Positions 1-7,780 of a stretch of 8,907 bases of DNA are shown one piece after another. This stretch comes from Planctomycetota bacterium (GTDB lineage: Bacteria; Planctomycetota; PUPC01; JACPCR01): assembly GCA_030740295.1 (NCBI GenBank), contig JASLXP010000255.1:1-8907 (forward strand). Reading direction: 5' to 3'. A program made the position numbers and the translations under genes. The notes beneath the pieces were generated by a model, which saw only the letters and a list, made by a program, of their open reading frames with translations, was not told where the DNA came from and did no database searches. Each line of letters opens with the position of its first letter. Positions within the stretch are counted from its first letter, which is position 1.

Positions 1-1640
1 AGGTAATCCATCACCGAGCCAGACATTCCCTTCTCGCGGGTGATACTCGGATCGTTCGAATCGGCCAGGCTTACAGTCGAGCTCGCTTTGAAATTGTGAC
101 GCAGGCCAAGCGTGTGCCCTACTTCGTGCATCACGACCTCTTTGATGGCCTGGCCCAGAAACTCCTTCGGCACTCTCCCACCGGGCAGCGAGGCATCTCT
201 TGAGACGAGAACGGAAGCAAGGAGACCCAGTTGACGACGCATCCCCGGGCCCAGCATGCACGCCTCGTGTTCATGGCCGCGGCCGTACGCGCTGAATGCA
301 ATCGCAGAATCTTCGGACTGAATGCGTCCCCCCTGAAAATTTTCACCGACCCACCTGTCGAGCGCGGATTCGTTCATCATCATCCAGGGAATCTCCGATG
401 CGAAAATCTTCATCCACGCCTGGCGTTGACCGCGTTCCAGCATCTGGACGCCCTGCGGAATACCAGCAACACGCAGATACTGTTCGCGCCAGTAACGGAC
501 CATCCCTTCATCGAAGATGATATCCGCATCCAGAATCTGCCCGGTCTTTGGATTCGTCCGTGAGGGACCGCGAGCGAACCCGGAGGAAGCGGTTATCCAG
601 CGAAACGTGTTGTAGCGGATGTCTTCCGGATCGATATCGTCGCCGGCCTGCTGATCCCGCACCTGGATGGCATCGATGAAACCGATCCGCTCGAATGCCT
701 TGTTCCATTCGAGGATGCCGGCCTTTACGAAGGGCCGATATTCACGGGGCACCGTCTTTTCGATCCAGAAGATGATCGGTTCTTTCGGTGGCGAGGAAGG
801 CGCATTCGCATCGCTCTTCTCAAGCTTCCAACGAGTCACCAGCCGGGTGAACGCGGAACGGCTCAAATCGTTCGAATAGTCTTTAACCACGCTCAGGAAG
901 TGTCCGACGCGGTCGTCCGCGATGCGCGGCTTGTAGGTCTTATCCCCGGGCAGCATGGAAAGTCCGTAGTGGAGAACGACCTGCGTGCCCCGAGCATCTG
1001 GAACTTCAGGCTCCCAGTCCCACCAGTGTTTCGTCTTGCCCTTGAACACCAGTGACACTTCGATCTCGAGATTCTTTGGGAATGCCTTCACCTTGTACCA
1101 GGTGCTCCGCTTGCGGTCGGGCGTGACCCCCATCCCGGCCAGGTCACCCATCAGCAGGTCCCCGAGATCGATCAACACCTTTGCCGGCTTACCGCTTTCG
1201 CTGCGGACGGGCACGGCGGCAATCACGCTGTCCGTATAAGACACCTTGACCGCATCCGCCTGTGGCGTGCCCGCATTCGCCCGAAACAGCATGTTCTTTC
1301 GAATCACGTGAACGTTATTGCCCACCCGCCGAAAGCTGAGCACCCATTGATTGCCGAAATTGAGCGTATCGCCCCCGATCAACATATCGCCTACCCCCCG
1401 TGCGATAGCGATCGGAAAAAGGATCTCCTTATTGAATTGTTCGGGCTTGATCTCCATCAGCAGCTTCTGTTCGTCTGCTTTGAAAAACAGACTGAACAGT
1501 CCGGGCATCTGCTTGGCGCCGGTGATGGCTGTGTTCCAGGCCGGCAGTTTTTTCTTGACCGTTTTCGCCGGAGTCTCGGCGTAGATTGCGAGGTTAGTGA
1601 GCCACGTGGCGATCATCAAAGCCGATAGAGCTTTCCGCAT
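1..1640 (-). CDS. Secreted zinc-dependent metalloprotease (DUF5117/metzincin family), C-terminus outside window
   Basis: About 546 codons are visible from ATG at 1640-1638; the frame stays open to the window edge. The start is supported by AGGAGAA (1654-1648) 7 nt upstream. A signal peptide is visible: MRK, then a hydrophobic stretch, with likely cleavage after AIYA (residue 21). Residues about 45-250 resemble the DUF5117 domain (GLFSLFFK, SFRRVGNNVHVIRKNMLFRA, VEIEVSLVFKGK, YKPRIADDRVGHF). From about residue 280 comes the catalytic part: TVPREYRPFVKAGILEWNKA, then NPKTGQILDADIIFDEG. The zinc site HEVGHTLGLRH is at 505-515, matching HExxHxxGxxH with three His ligands and catalytic Glu506. A Met-turn SVMDY has Met544, the hallmark of metzincins. 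Family members are usually about 800-900 residues, so roughly a third is missing off the left edge. It probably acts in the periplasm or outside the cell; its substrate is unknown. It lies downstream of the amylase gene on the same strand but has its own promoter. Confidence 0.93.
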   Translation of the reverse strand, partial: MRKALSALMIATWLTNLAIYAETPAKTVKKKLPAWNTAITGAKQMPGLFSLFFKADEQKLLMEIKPEQFNKEILFPIAIARGVGDMLIGGDTLNFGNQWVLSFRRVGNNVHVIRKNMLFRANAGTPQADAVKVSYTDSVIAAVPVRSESGKPAKVLIDLGDLLMGDLAGMGVTPDRKRSTWYKVKAFPKNLEIEVSLVFKGKTKHWWDWEPEVPDARGTQVVLHYGLSMLPGDKTYKPRIADDRVGHFLSVVKDYSNDLSRSAFTRLVTRWKLEKSDANAPSSPPKEPIIFWIEKTVPREYRPFVKAGILEWNKAFERIGFIDAIQVRDQQAGDDIDPEDIRYNTFRWITASSGFARGPSRTNPKTGQILDADIIFDEGMVRYWREQYLRVAGIPQGVQMLERGQRQAWMKIFASEIPWMMMNESALDRWVGENFQGGRIQSEDSAIAFSAYGRGHEHEACMLGPGMRRQLGLLASVLVSRDASLPGGRVPKEFLGQAIKEVVMHEVGHTLGLRHNFKASSTVSLADSNDPSITREKGMSGSVMDY

Positions 1641-1697
1641 TTCGTTCTTCTCCTGATAATGAGGTCTGGCGCAGTCTCACCCGGTTTTGTCGGCAAC

Positions 1698-1726
1698 TCG
1701 CCGGCTTCTGCGACCAAAGCCGGCGA
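1698..1726 (-). repeat. GC-rich hairpin in the metalloprotease leader
   Basis: TCGCCGGCTT (1698-1707) and AAGCCGGCGA (1717-1726) are perfect 10-bp inverted repeats around a 9-nt loop. They lie between the predicted transcription start and the ribosome binding site. No U-tract follows on the minus strand, so it is not a typical intrinsic terminator. The arm plus flank GCCGGCGACCCC (1719-1730) recurs in inverse orientation at 8369-8380, inside the palindrome downstream of the macro-domain gene. This suggests a dispersed REP-like repeat family rather than a gene-specific regulator. Confidence 0.6.
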
Positions 1727-1772
1727 CCCCGGGGAATCTATGCGCTTCCGTCTGCCCATCGTGAGCCGAGGG

Positions 1773-1801
1773 AGGATAAAAAAACGCTTCTCGGCAGTCA
1801 A
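1773..1801 (-). promoter_or_regulatory. Sigma70-type promoter of the metalloprotease gene
   Basis: On the minus strand TTGACT (1801-1796) is followed by a 17-bp spacer and TATCCT (1778-1773). This is a near-consensus -35, ideal spacing and an acceptable -10. Transcription would begin near 1766, giving a leader of about 126 nt before the protease ATG. The promoter lies about 115 bp past the amylase stop codon, so the protease can be expressed independently. Assignment rests on sequence match only. Confidence 0.6.
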
Positions 1802-1916
1802 CGGGTGGGCAGGGGTGATGGTGGAATGACGGCTTTGGATTGCGGAAATCAACACCACTCTCGCTTCAGCACGACGCCTTGAATCCACGCCCGACATCAC
1901 ACCAACACCAGCCGCA

Positions 1917-3419
1917 TTATGTCGTCTCCAGTTGAAACACGTTGTAGCCCCAGTCTGGCAGGTCGAGGTAAAGGCCATCCGAGATCATTTCCGTGCCATC
2001 CCGTTCGTACCATTCCGATCCGAGGAGGTCTTCCAGGATGATGGTGCTGCCATGCCACTCGGGGATTGGGAGGACGACCCGCGTCTGGCCTCTGACGGGT
2101 GAGTAATTCACGACGACCAGCAGTCGCTCAGCTTTCGGACCTTCCCACAGGTAGCAGAAAAAACTCTGAAAAGTTGCGTTGTCTTCCCAGGCAGGCTTGC
2201 AGCCGATGAGCTGCCATTCGCCGTTCCGAATCTCGTCTCTTTCCAGGCATTTCAACAGACGCAGGTAAAAGTGCAGGAGGCTCGTATCGGTAGGCTCGGA
2301 TGGTCTGCGGCCAAGATGCATCGAGAGCTTTGTCCGGCGGCCCTTGAGCTGGCCGTCGTGGAAAAAATTGAGCCCCGGCGTGAAGAAAGTGGTAACCGCT
2401 GCGGCACGATGTGGACCCGGTTCAAACGCCGCATTCGCACGGGGCTCATCGTGATTTTCAAGGAAATGCACGCTCCGTTCGTGGAAACGGATGTCCGCTT
2501 TCAGGTGCTGATAGACTCCATGCGGATCCTGACGGACGAGCATGTCGTAAAGCTTCTTGTCATAGGTGTAGTGAAAGCCCTGGTCCTGCAGCTCGGATTC
2601 AAGCTCCCAATAGACCTCCGCCATAAAAATGAAATCCGGATGCTGCCGTTGAATGCACCTGATCGCTTCCGGCCAGAACGGAGCATCGACCGACTCACTG
2701 CCATCCACCGGAGCGGACAACTCGCCCCACGTCCCCTGAAAGACTTCAGGGAGCAGCAGCATGGCCATATCACATCGGACACCATCACACTCGAGAGCCA
2801 CCTGGCCAAGGGTCTCGAGCATGGCGGCCCGAAAACCTTCGTGCCGGTAGTTGAGCTGCAGCGTGTCCGCCCAACCGTCGAAAAATGGGTCACGTCCGTG
2901 TGCAATGATCCGATTGCCCGATTGCGTCTCACGCCGGATATAGTTCTGTGGCTCCGTTTCGATCAGTTCTTCGCTTCCGTGCACAAAGAACTCCGGATGC
3001 TCATCCAGCCAGGGATGATCGAGGCCCGTGTGATTGGGCACAAAATCCAGGAGCAGTTTGATGCCGCGTTCCCGCAGACGATTGCGGATTCGGGCCAGCG
3101 CGTCATTGCCTCCGAATTCCTGATGCACAGTGTACGACTGAATGGCGAACGGCGAACCCGATATGTCGTCGTCCTTGAGGTCAGACAGGGACTCTTCGAG
3201 CTCCTGCCGCCATCTGACATTGTCGATTGAAATCTGTCGGCTTGCCTCGCCAGTCTGCCAGACACCAAGAAACCATACCCATTCGAAACCGAAACGGGCC
3301 ATGCGATCCAGCGCGCTGTCCGGCACGTCATCAAACGTGGCTGGCCTCCCGAGTTGTTGTGAAAGTTCGTTCAGCCAAACCCGAGTGTTAATCTGGTAGA
3401 GAGTGGGATGCTTGGACAT
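1917..3419 (-). CDS. Cytoplasmic alpha-amylase-family glycosidase (GH13)
   Basis: This 500-residue protein shows all four classical GH13 motifs in order. Region I is DFVPNH (125-130). Region II is GVRCDMA (213-219), with D217 as the predicted nucleophile. Region III is AEVYWE, with E268 as the predicted acid/base. Region IV is FLENHD (319-324), with D324 as the transition-state stabiliser. The catalytic machinery therefore looks intact on a (beta/alpha)8 barrel, and residues about 400-498 form a C-terminal beta domain. The N-terminus MSKHPTLYQINTRVWLNELS has no signal peptide, so the enzyme should act on internal or imported alpha-glucans. I recognise this long variant (RFGFEWVWFLGVWQTG, DDISGSPFAIQSYTVH) as a GH13 type found in diverse bacteria, but cannot assign a subfamily or exact specificity. 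The start is forced: an in-frame stop lies at 3434-3432. There is no Shine-Dalgarno sequence, because the region just upstream is a heptamer array. It is divergent from the large secreted protein gene. Confidence 0.93.
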   Translation of the reverse strand: MSKHPTLYQINTRVWLNELSQQLGRPATFDDVPDSALDRMARFGFEWVWFLGVWQTGEASRQISIDNVRWRQELEESLSDLKDDDISGSPFAIQSYTVHQEFGGNDALARIRNRLRERGIKLLLDFVPNHTGLDHPWLDEHPEFFVHGSEELIETEPQNYIRRETQSGNRIIAHGRDPFFDGWADTLQLNYRHEGFRAAMLETLGQVALECDGVRCDMAMLLLPEVFQGTWGELSAPVDGSESVDAPFWPEAIRCIQRQHPDFIFMAEVYWELESELQDQGFHYTYDKKLYDMLVRQDPHGVYQHLKADIRFHERSVHFLENHDEPRANAAFEPGPHRAAAVTTFFTPGLNFFHDGQLKGRRTKLSMHLGRRPSEPTDTSLLHFYLRLLKCLERDEIRNGEWQLIGCKPAWEDNATFQSFFCYLWEGPKAERLLVVVNYSPVRGQTRVVLPIPEWHGSTIILEDLLGSEWYERDGTEMISDGLYLDLPDWGYNVFQLETT

Positions 3420-3420
3420 G

Positions 3421-3522
3421 GGATTCGGGATTCAGGGACAGGGTTCAGGATTCACGATTCACAGCAGGATTCAGGATTCACCATTCACCATTCACAATTC
3501 ACCCCTCACCATTCACCCCTCC
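3421..3522. repeat. Degenerate heptanucleotide tandem array in a divergent intergenic region
   Basis: The 102 bases read as 15 consecutive units. They include GGATTCG, GGATTCA, GGGTTCA, GGATTCA, CGATTCA, GGATTCA twice, CCATTCA twice, CAATTCA, CCCCTCA, CCATTCA and CCCCTCC. All units are 7 nt except one of 6 nt (3435-3440) and one of 5 nt (3462-3466). The array changes from mainly GGATTCA to mainly CCATTCA near 3480. It begins two bases before the amylase start codon (minus strand) and so forms that gene's immediate leader, read there as TGAATCC / TGAATGG. Each standard unit on the minus strand contains TGA, which blocks N-terminal extension of the amylase in the relevant frame. Confidence 0.85.
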
Positions 3523-3549
3523 TGCAGAGCGGTATCGAGACAACGGGGT

Positions 3550-3558
3550 TGCTATACT
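3550..3558 (+). promoter_or_regulatory. Extended -10 promoter element for the large secreted protein gene
   Basis: TGCTATACT fits the extended -10 pattern TGnTATAAT with one mismatch. The hexamer at the expected -35 distance (about 3530-3535) is poor, as is common for extended -10 promoters. Transcription would start near 3565, leaving a leader of about 43 nt before ATG 3608. I could not identify a convincing separate promoter for the divergent amylase gene in this interval. Confidence 0.45.
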
Positions 3559-3607
3559 GAGCTTTTCACTTTGGCTGTTATTCGTTCTAATTGTTTTGGT
3601 AAACGAT

Positions 3608-6600
3608 ATGCAAATGTTTTTCAGGTATTTCCTGCTTGGGATATGTGCTGTTCTTGTTCCTTTGCAGGCGGAAGATGCGGGGGGCAATGCTCCCGAGGCT
3701 TTTCGACTGATTTTTGAAGCGGAAGCATTTGACGGGCTGCCCTTTTATGGAAACTGGTATTCCAAGGAAGGGATAGGCTGGTACACCAAGGAGCATCGCC
3801 ACGCGCTTTCCCGAGCCGTCGTCGTTTGCGATGAGCAGAACAGGGAGGCCGAGATGTTGAAACGGCTGGCGAAGCTGATTCCCGCGGGCGAATTCAAAAT
3901 CTTCCTGCGCGTGGTGATGATGAGGATGGGTCTTGGGAACACCATCAAGCTGGAGTTCGGAAATTGGAGGAATAAGGCTTTTGAACGAGTGGAAGAGATC
4001 TACATCCAGTGGAGGCTGGGCAGTGGCTATGGCTGGCTGAGGCAAAGCGTCGAATTGAGTGCTCCATGTACTCACATACGGGTGACGGCCGTAAAAGTCG
4101 ACTGCAAAGGCATTGGCGATGTCCCGGAAGATCCGCTGGCAAAGATCATCCTGGATCAATTCATCATCACGAATGAAGTCAAAGCCCGGCTGGAGCCTGA
4201 CCCGAAACTTCGCGGCAGATACATTGTCGTCTTGCCTGGCGAGGAGAAGCCAGAAGCTCAGGAGAAGATCGTTCCTGAGGCAGTGCCGTCCCCTCATACA
4301 GGAACAAACGTGCTCACAAAGAGGGCTTCGGGCGACAGCATCCTCGACGTCCCCGAGTTTGACGTGCCCACCAGCGCGAACAACCTGATCCCGAACGGCA
4401 GTTTCGAATACTCGCTTCGTCCCAACTGGCGTGCGAAGCTCAACTTCTTTCATGGTTACGATCTGAATTCGGAGAACCTTGATCCTGATTTTCCGTCGCA
4501 CGGACGTTACTGCCTGAAGCTGCCGCTCACGAACGTCAATTATCTCTACCCGCCTAAACGCAAATTGTTTGGAATGAGCATTGAGACCGCGCCATTTCCA
4601 GTGAAACCGGCCACGACCTATTGGGTCTCATTTACCAGCCGCGCCAGCCAGAACGGTCTGCGGCTCTCCTCCCGGCTGGGCCGATTCGATCTTTCGCTCA
4701 GATGGAAGAAGTTTCAGACACGTATCACTACCGGTGAAAAACAGGCGGACTTTTCGCTTAATTTTGTTACCCGAACGAAAGTACCCGATCAGGTAGTTTG
4801 GCTTGACGAGGTGGAGATGCGCGAGGTGACGGATCTCAGCAAGAGAGCGGTTCCGCCGGCCAAATTTGATGCCCGTGGCCAATTCGAGATCGGGCTCAGA
4901 TCGGAAGAACTCGGCGAAGTCTATTACGACGGGAGACCGATTCAGTTCGTTCTTGTCGCCAACAACACCCGGCTCTCGGGTCTCCAGGATGTTGCGGAGA
5001 TTCGTGTGATCGATACGAACGGCCGCATCATCGATCGGCAGACCCATGAACTGGATATTCCGCCTTACGATGTCGTTGAAAAAAGGCTGACCTTCAGCTT
5101 CCGGCGGAAGGGCACTTTCCTGGCGGTGTATTGGCTGAAAACATCACCACATCCTGTCGGCCGGCTGGCCTTTTCGGTCGTGCCCGAGCCCAAAAGCAAA
5201 ATCGGCAAGCGCCCGTTCATCGGTATTTACAGCCAGTCGGTCGGCTCTGCCATGAAGCTCGGCGCCCGCATTGGCTTTGACTGGGTCACGCCGCTGAACG
5301 ACCGGATCTTTAACGCCCGTTACATCGCAAAGAAAAACAAGCCCTACGTTTTTTATGATTCCCTTCTGAAACAGTGGAAGGATCATGGCTTCGATTTCGT
5401 CGGCGAAACGCTGCCCTCTGACAAGCCGACCTGGGACCAGGGAATGCTGGGAACGCAGCCGGCCGCGGGCGCGTCCACCGCCTTCTTTAAGGAGGGCGTG
5501 TGGCGCCAGCATCTGCAGAACATGTTCGGCCATTACAAAGGGCTGAATCATTGGATTCTTGCGGACGAGGCCGAGCTCCTCCGGGATCCCGTGGACTTCA
5601 CCCCCTATGTCAATGTGGCTAATGAGGTGGCCCGACAAATCGATCCCAATGCAAAGATCATGTACTCCGCGGGAGCCGACATGATGGAACAAGTCTTCAA
5701 GAAGCTGGGAACGCAGAAGGTCCAGGATATTTTTGCAGGCACCAAATTCCTTGCCGGCAAATGGGCCTACACTCGCGACCGCGAGTTCTGCAACAAATAC
5801 GGCATGCGGGCCTGGAATCTTGGCGTCGGCTACCCCTCATCGTGGATGTATGACCTGGTCTCTGAAACCGGCAAGGTAAACTATGAAGCCATCGAAGGCC
5901 TGCAGCGGCGTCTGAATCGTGAGGCTTTCGATCTCATGCTCCAGTCCGCGCTGATAGAGCCGGATCGCTTCTGCCACTACAACGGCAAACTGGACGGAGG
6001 CGGCGACCCTTATTCCATCTATGCGGCAGACAATTCCTTCCGGCCTCATGCCGTCCAGTTTGTTAATGTGCTGCAGCACCTGCGGGGCGTCCATATTGGA
6101 TCCCTTCTGGAATTTGCCAGAGCGAGTTTCATCGAGGGATGCTACTTCGTTCGCGATGAATGGACCTATGCGGCACTCAACAACAGCGGAGCCTCCGGCG
6201 ATGTCCGGCTCGTCTGCCGCACGCAGCCCAACGCAGTCACTATCCTCGATCGCAATTTCAATCCCGGCGATTTCGTGCAGTTGAAAGACGGAGTCGCCTT
6301 CGACCTGCCGGCCAATGATCTCCGCATTGTGCGTGATATCACCGGACGCCGCGCACAATTCCTTGAGGCCATTCGTCTGATCGAATCCACGCCTTACCTG
6401 ACCGTTCGGCATCTGCTGCTGCCGTCGGATGATGAAACACCGGATGTCGGTATCAGCGTGGCTGGTTTGCCCGTTTCGCTTGAGTCTGAAGAGATCGAGC
6501 TCAGTTCGAACGGCCAGACTGTCAAGTTTAACGTTAGCGAAACTCCGAAGATGTTTGGCTTCGATTTACCATTGCTCGCGAATCGCCCGATCACCAATTA

Positions 6601-7780
6601 CCCGCTTTCGTATCAGTTGAAATCTCAGAAGGGCCGGATCTATTCGGATACCCGAAAGATGTGGGTTCTTTCCGCGCCCACGGTCAGGAGCGAGGCCGTG
6701 TGGCTCGATGGCGAGCTGAAAGAGTGGGAAGGGCGAACGCCGATTTTCCTTTATGCATCGCAGTCCACAGATGGCTCGTATGGGACGCTGCAGGCCCGAT
6801 ACGGGGGGCACAGAATACGTTCGCTGGCGGATTCCAGCGCCCGCGTGTGGTGCCGGTGGTCCACGCAGGGGTTATTCATGGCCGCAGATGTGATCGATGA
6901 CAACCTCCGCTTCGCCCCTTCCGATCCAGAGCCCGGCAAGCCCGGCGATCAGATCCAGTTTCTGATTGATACCAATCTCCTCGGCGACCTTCACGTCTCA
7001 GGTGCGAACGACGATGATTACAGGATCGTTTTCGGCCCGGGCGTCATCGAAAAGCCTCTGGCAAGAATCTACAACTCAAGAGGAGATGTTCAGGTTCTCG
7101 AGACCCGGTTCAAAACAAGGCCCGGCGGTTACATCCTCGAGCTTTTCGTTCCCTGGAGTTTCCTCGGCAGAGCCTGGCCGAATGTGATCACCAACAGGAA
7201 GTGGGTCAACTCTCTCGGCTTCGACGTCATCCTGCGCGATGCGGATGGAACAACTTTGCTCAAATCCGAGCTCGCATGGGCCGGCCATAATGGTGCCAAA
7301 GACGATCCCATTGCTTACGGCCAGCTCCTGCTGCAGCCCGGATACAAACAAGCCCTCGTCGCCCTTGTCAGAGCCTTCGATAAACAAGCGATGACAAACA
7401 TTCGGGAGGAATACCTGCCGGTCGAGGCGGTGATGGAGAGTGAAAAGAAGAAGAAGAAGAAGAAGGAGAAAGAGAAGGATCGGGAATTGGAGGCCCCGCC
7501 AAAGCCGGTCATCAAGGCTCCAAATGACCCGCAACCGGTAACCGTTGAAGGCGAGATCGAGGAAGGCGGAGTTCGTGAAGTTTCACGTACAGCCCGCGGC
7601 CTCCAACTGGCACCGCCGGCCAGTGTCAGGGAACAGAAAGAAAAGGTGGAGGTGGAAAAGCCAAAGAAAAAGAGGAAGGGCTTTTTCAGGAGATTCTTCG
7701 GCCGCAAGGATAAACAGAAGGAGAAGGAAAAAGAGGAAGAGGAAGGAACATCGCCTGACGAGAATGAGGAGGAGAAATGA
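3608..7780 (+). CDS. Large secreted multidomain glycoside-hydrolase-like protein with CBM9-like module and K/E-rich tail
   Basis: The protein has 1390 residues from ATG 3608; an in-frame TTG at 3596 would add four residues. I prefer the ATG because MQMFFRYFLLGICAVLVPLQA makes a normal signal peptide with cleavage after LQA (residue 21). No strong ribosome binding site precedes either start. Residues about 28-190 look like a carbohydrate-binding beta-sandwich (LIFEAEAFDG at the start, ILDQFIITN at the end). Residues about 255-405 form a second jelly-roll-like module (LIPNGSFE to VWLDEVEMREV). An Ig-like segment follows (about 420-520). Residues about 535-860 read like a TIM barrel (RPFIGIY, GFDWVTPLND, HWILADEAEL at 648-657). 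Residues about 1027-1245 match the CBM9-like pattern (WLDGELKEWEG, GLFMAADVIDDNLRF, GDQIQFLIDTN, GYILELFVPWSFLG). The tail has seven lysines (1280-1286) and KPKKKRKGFFRRFFGRKDK (1351-1369), then an acidic end. Export and carbohydrate binding are well supported; catalytic activity is inferred. No known GH family could be assigned. The gene overlaps the macro-domain gene by 4 nt. Confidence 0.88.
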   Translation: MQMFFRYFLLGICAVLVPLQAEDAGGNAPEAFRLIFEAEAFDGLPFYGNWYSKEGIGWYTKEHRHALSRAVVVCDEQNREAEMLKRLAKLIPAGEFKIFLRVVMMRMGLGNTIKLEFGNWRNKAFERVEEIYIQWRLGSGYGWLRQSVELSAPCTHIRVTAVKVDCKGIGDVPEDPLAKIILDQFIITNEVKARLEPDPKLRGRYIVVLPGEEKPEAQEKIVPEAVPSPHTGTNVLTKRASGDSILDVPEFDVPTSANNLIPNGSFEYSLRPNWRAKLNFFHGYDLNSENLDPDFPSHGRYCLKLPLTNVNYLYPPKRKLFGMSIETAPFPVKPATTYWVSFTSRASQNGLRLSSRLGRFDLSLRWKKFQTRITTGEKQADFSLNFVTRTKVPDQVVWLDEVEMREVTDLSKRAVPPAKFDARGQFEIGLRSEELGEVYYDGRPIQFVLVANNTRLSGLQDVAEIRVIDTNGRIIDRQTHELDIPPYDVVEKRLTFSFRRKGTFLAVYWLKTSPHPVGRLAFSVVPEPKSKIGKRPFIGIYSQSVGSAMKLGARIGFDWVTPLNDRIFNARYIAKKNKPYVFYDSLLKQWKDHGFDFVGETLPSDKPTWDQGMLGTQPAAGASTAFFKEGVWRQHLQNMFGHYKGLNHWILADEAELLRDPVDFTPYVNVANEVARQIDPNAKIMYSAGADMMEQVFKKLGTQKVQDIFAGTKFLAGKWAYTRDREFCNKYGMRAWNLGVGYPSSWMYDLVSETGKVNYEAIEGLQRRLNREAFDLMLQSALIEPDRFCHYNGKLDGGGDPYSIYAADNSFRPHAVQFVNVLQHLRGVHIGSLLEFARASFIEGCYFVRDEWTYAALNNSGASGDVRLVCRTQPNAVTILDRNFNPGDFVQLKDGVAFDLPANDLRIVRDITGRRAQFLEAIRLIESTPYLTVRHLLLPSDDETPDVGISVAGLPVSLESEEIELSSNGQTVKFNVSETPKMFGFDLPLLANRPITNYPLSYQLKSQKGRIYSDTRKMWVLSAPTVRSEAVWLDGELKEWEGRTPIFLYASQSTDGSYGTLQARYGGHRIRSLADSSARVWCRWSTQGLFMAADVIDDNLRFAPSDPEPGKPGDQIQFLIDTNLLGDLHVSGANDDDYRIVFGPGVIEKPLARIYNSRGDVQVLETRFKTRPGGYILELFVPWSFLGRAWPNVITNRKWVNSLGFDVILRDADGTTLLKSELAWAGHNGAKDDPIAYGQLLLQPGYKQALVALVRAFDKQAMTNIREEYLPVEAVMESEKKKKKKKEKEKDRELEAPPKPVIKAPNDPQPVTVEGEIEEGGVREVSRTARGLQLAPPASVREQKEKVEVEKPKKKRKGFFRRFFGRKDKQKEKEKEEEEGTSPDENEEEK
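7445..7465 (+). repeat. (AAG)7 trinucleotide repeat inside a 38-nt purine run
   Basis: Seven perfect AAG units encode Lys1280-Lys1286 of the large secreted protein and sit within an uninterrupted purine run from 7442 to 7479. Slippage would change the lysine count without shifting the frame. Further purine-rich stretches occur at about 7630-7690 and 7715-7780 in the same tail-coding region. Confidence 0.85.
7767..7780 (+). promoter_or_regulatory. Ribosome binding site and ATGA start/stop overlap coupling the large gene to the macro-domain gene
   Basis: AGGAGGAG (7767-7774) lies just before ATG 7777, and that ATG overlaps the upstream TGA stop (7778-7780) as ATGA. The ribosome binding site is made by the Glu-rich end of the upstream protein (codons GAG GAG). 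Spacing to the ATG is short, about 4 nt from AGGAGG. The arrangement is typical of translational coupling and makes the two genes one operon. Confidence 0.8.

Noticed and set aside
1616..1978. A 120-codon open frame on the minus strand between the amylase and protease genes
   Set aside because: It overlaps both genes and covers the predicted promoter, hairpin and ribosome binding site. Its translation has no recognisable domain.
2271..3230. A 319-codon plus-strand open frame
   Set aside because: It lies antisense within the GH13 gene, whose four catalytic motifs are intact. It is a GC-driven shadow frame.
3635..3646. Possible lipoprotein signal (LLGIC) in the large secreted protein
   Set aside because: The residue before Cys is Ile rather than Gly/Ala/Ser, and the Cys lies mid-hydrophobic core. 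Cleavage after LQA by signal peptidase I fits better.
3587..4501. A 304-codon minus-strand open frame opposite the start of the large secreted protein
   Set aside because: The plus-strand frame has a signal peptide and recognisable modules. The antisense product shows no domain.
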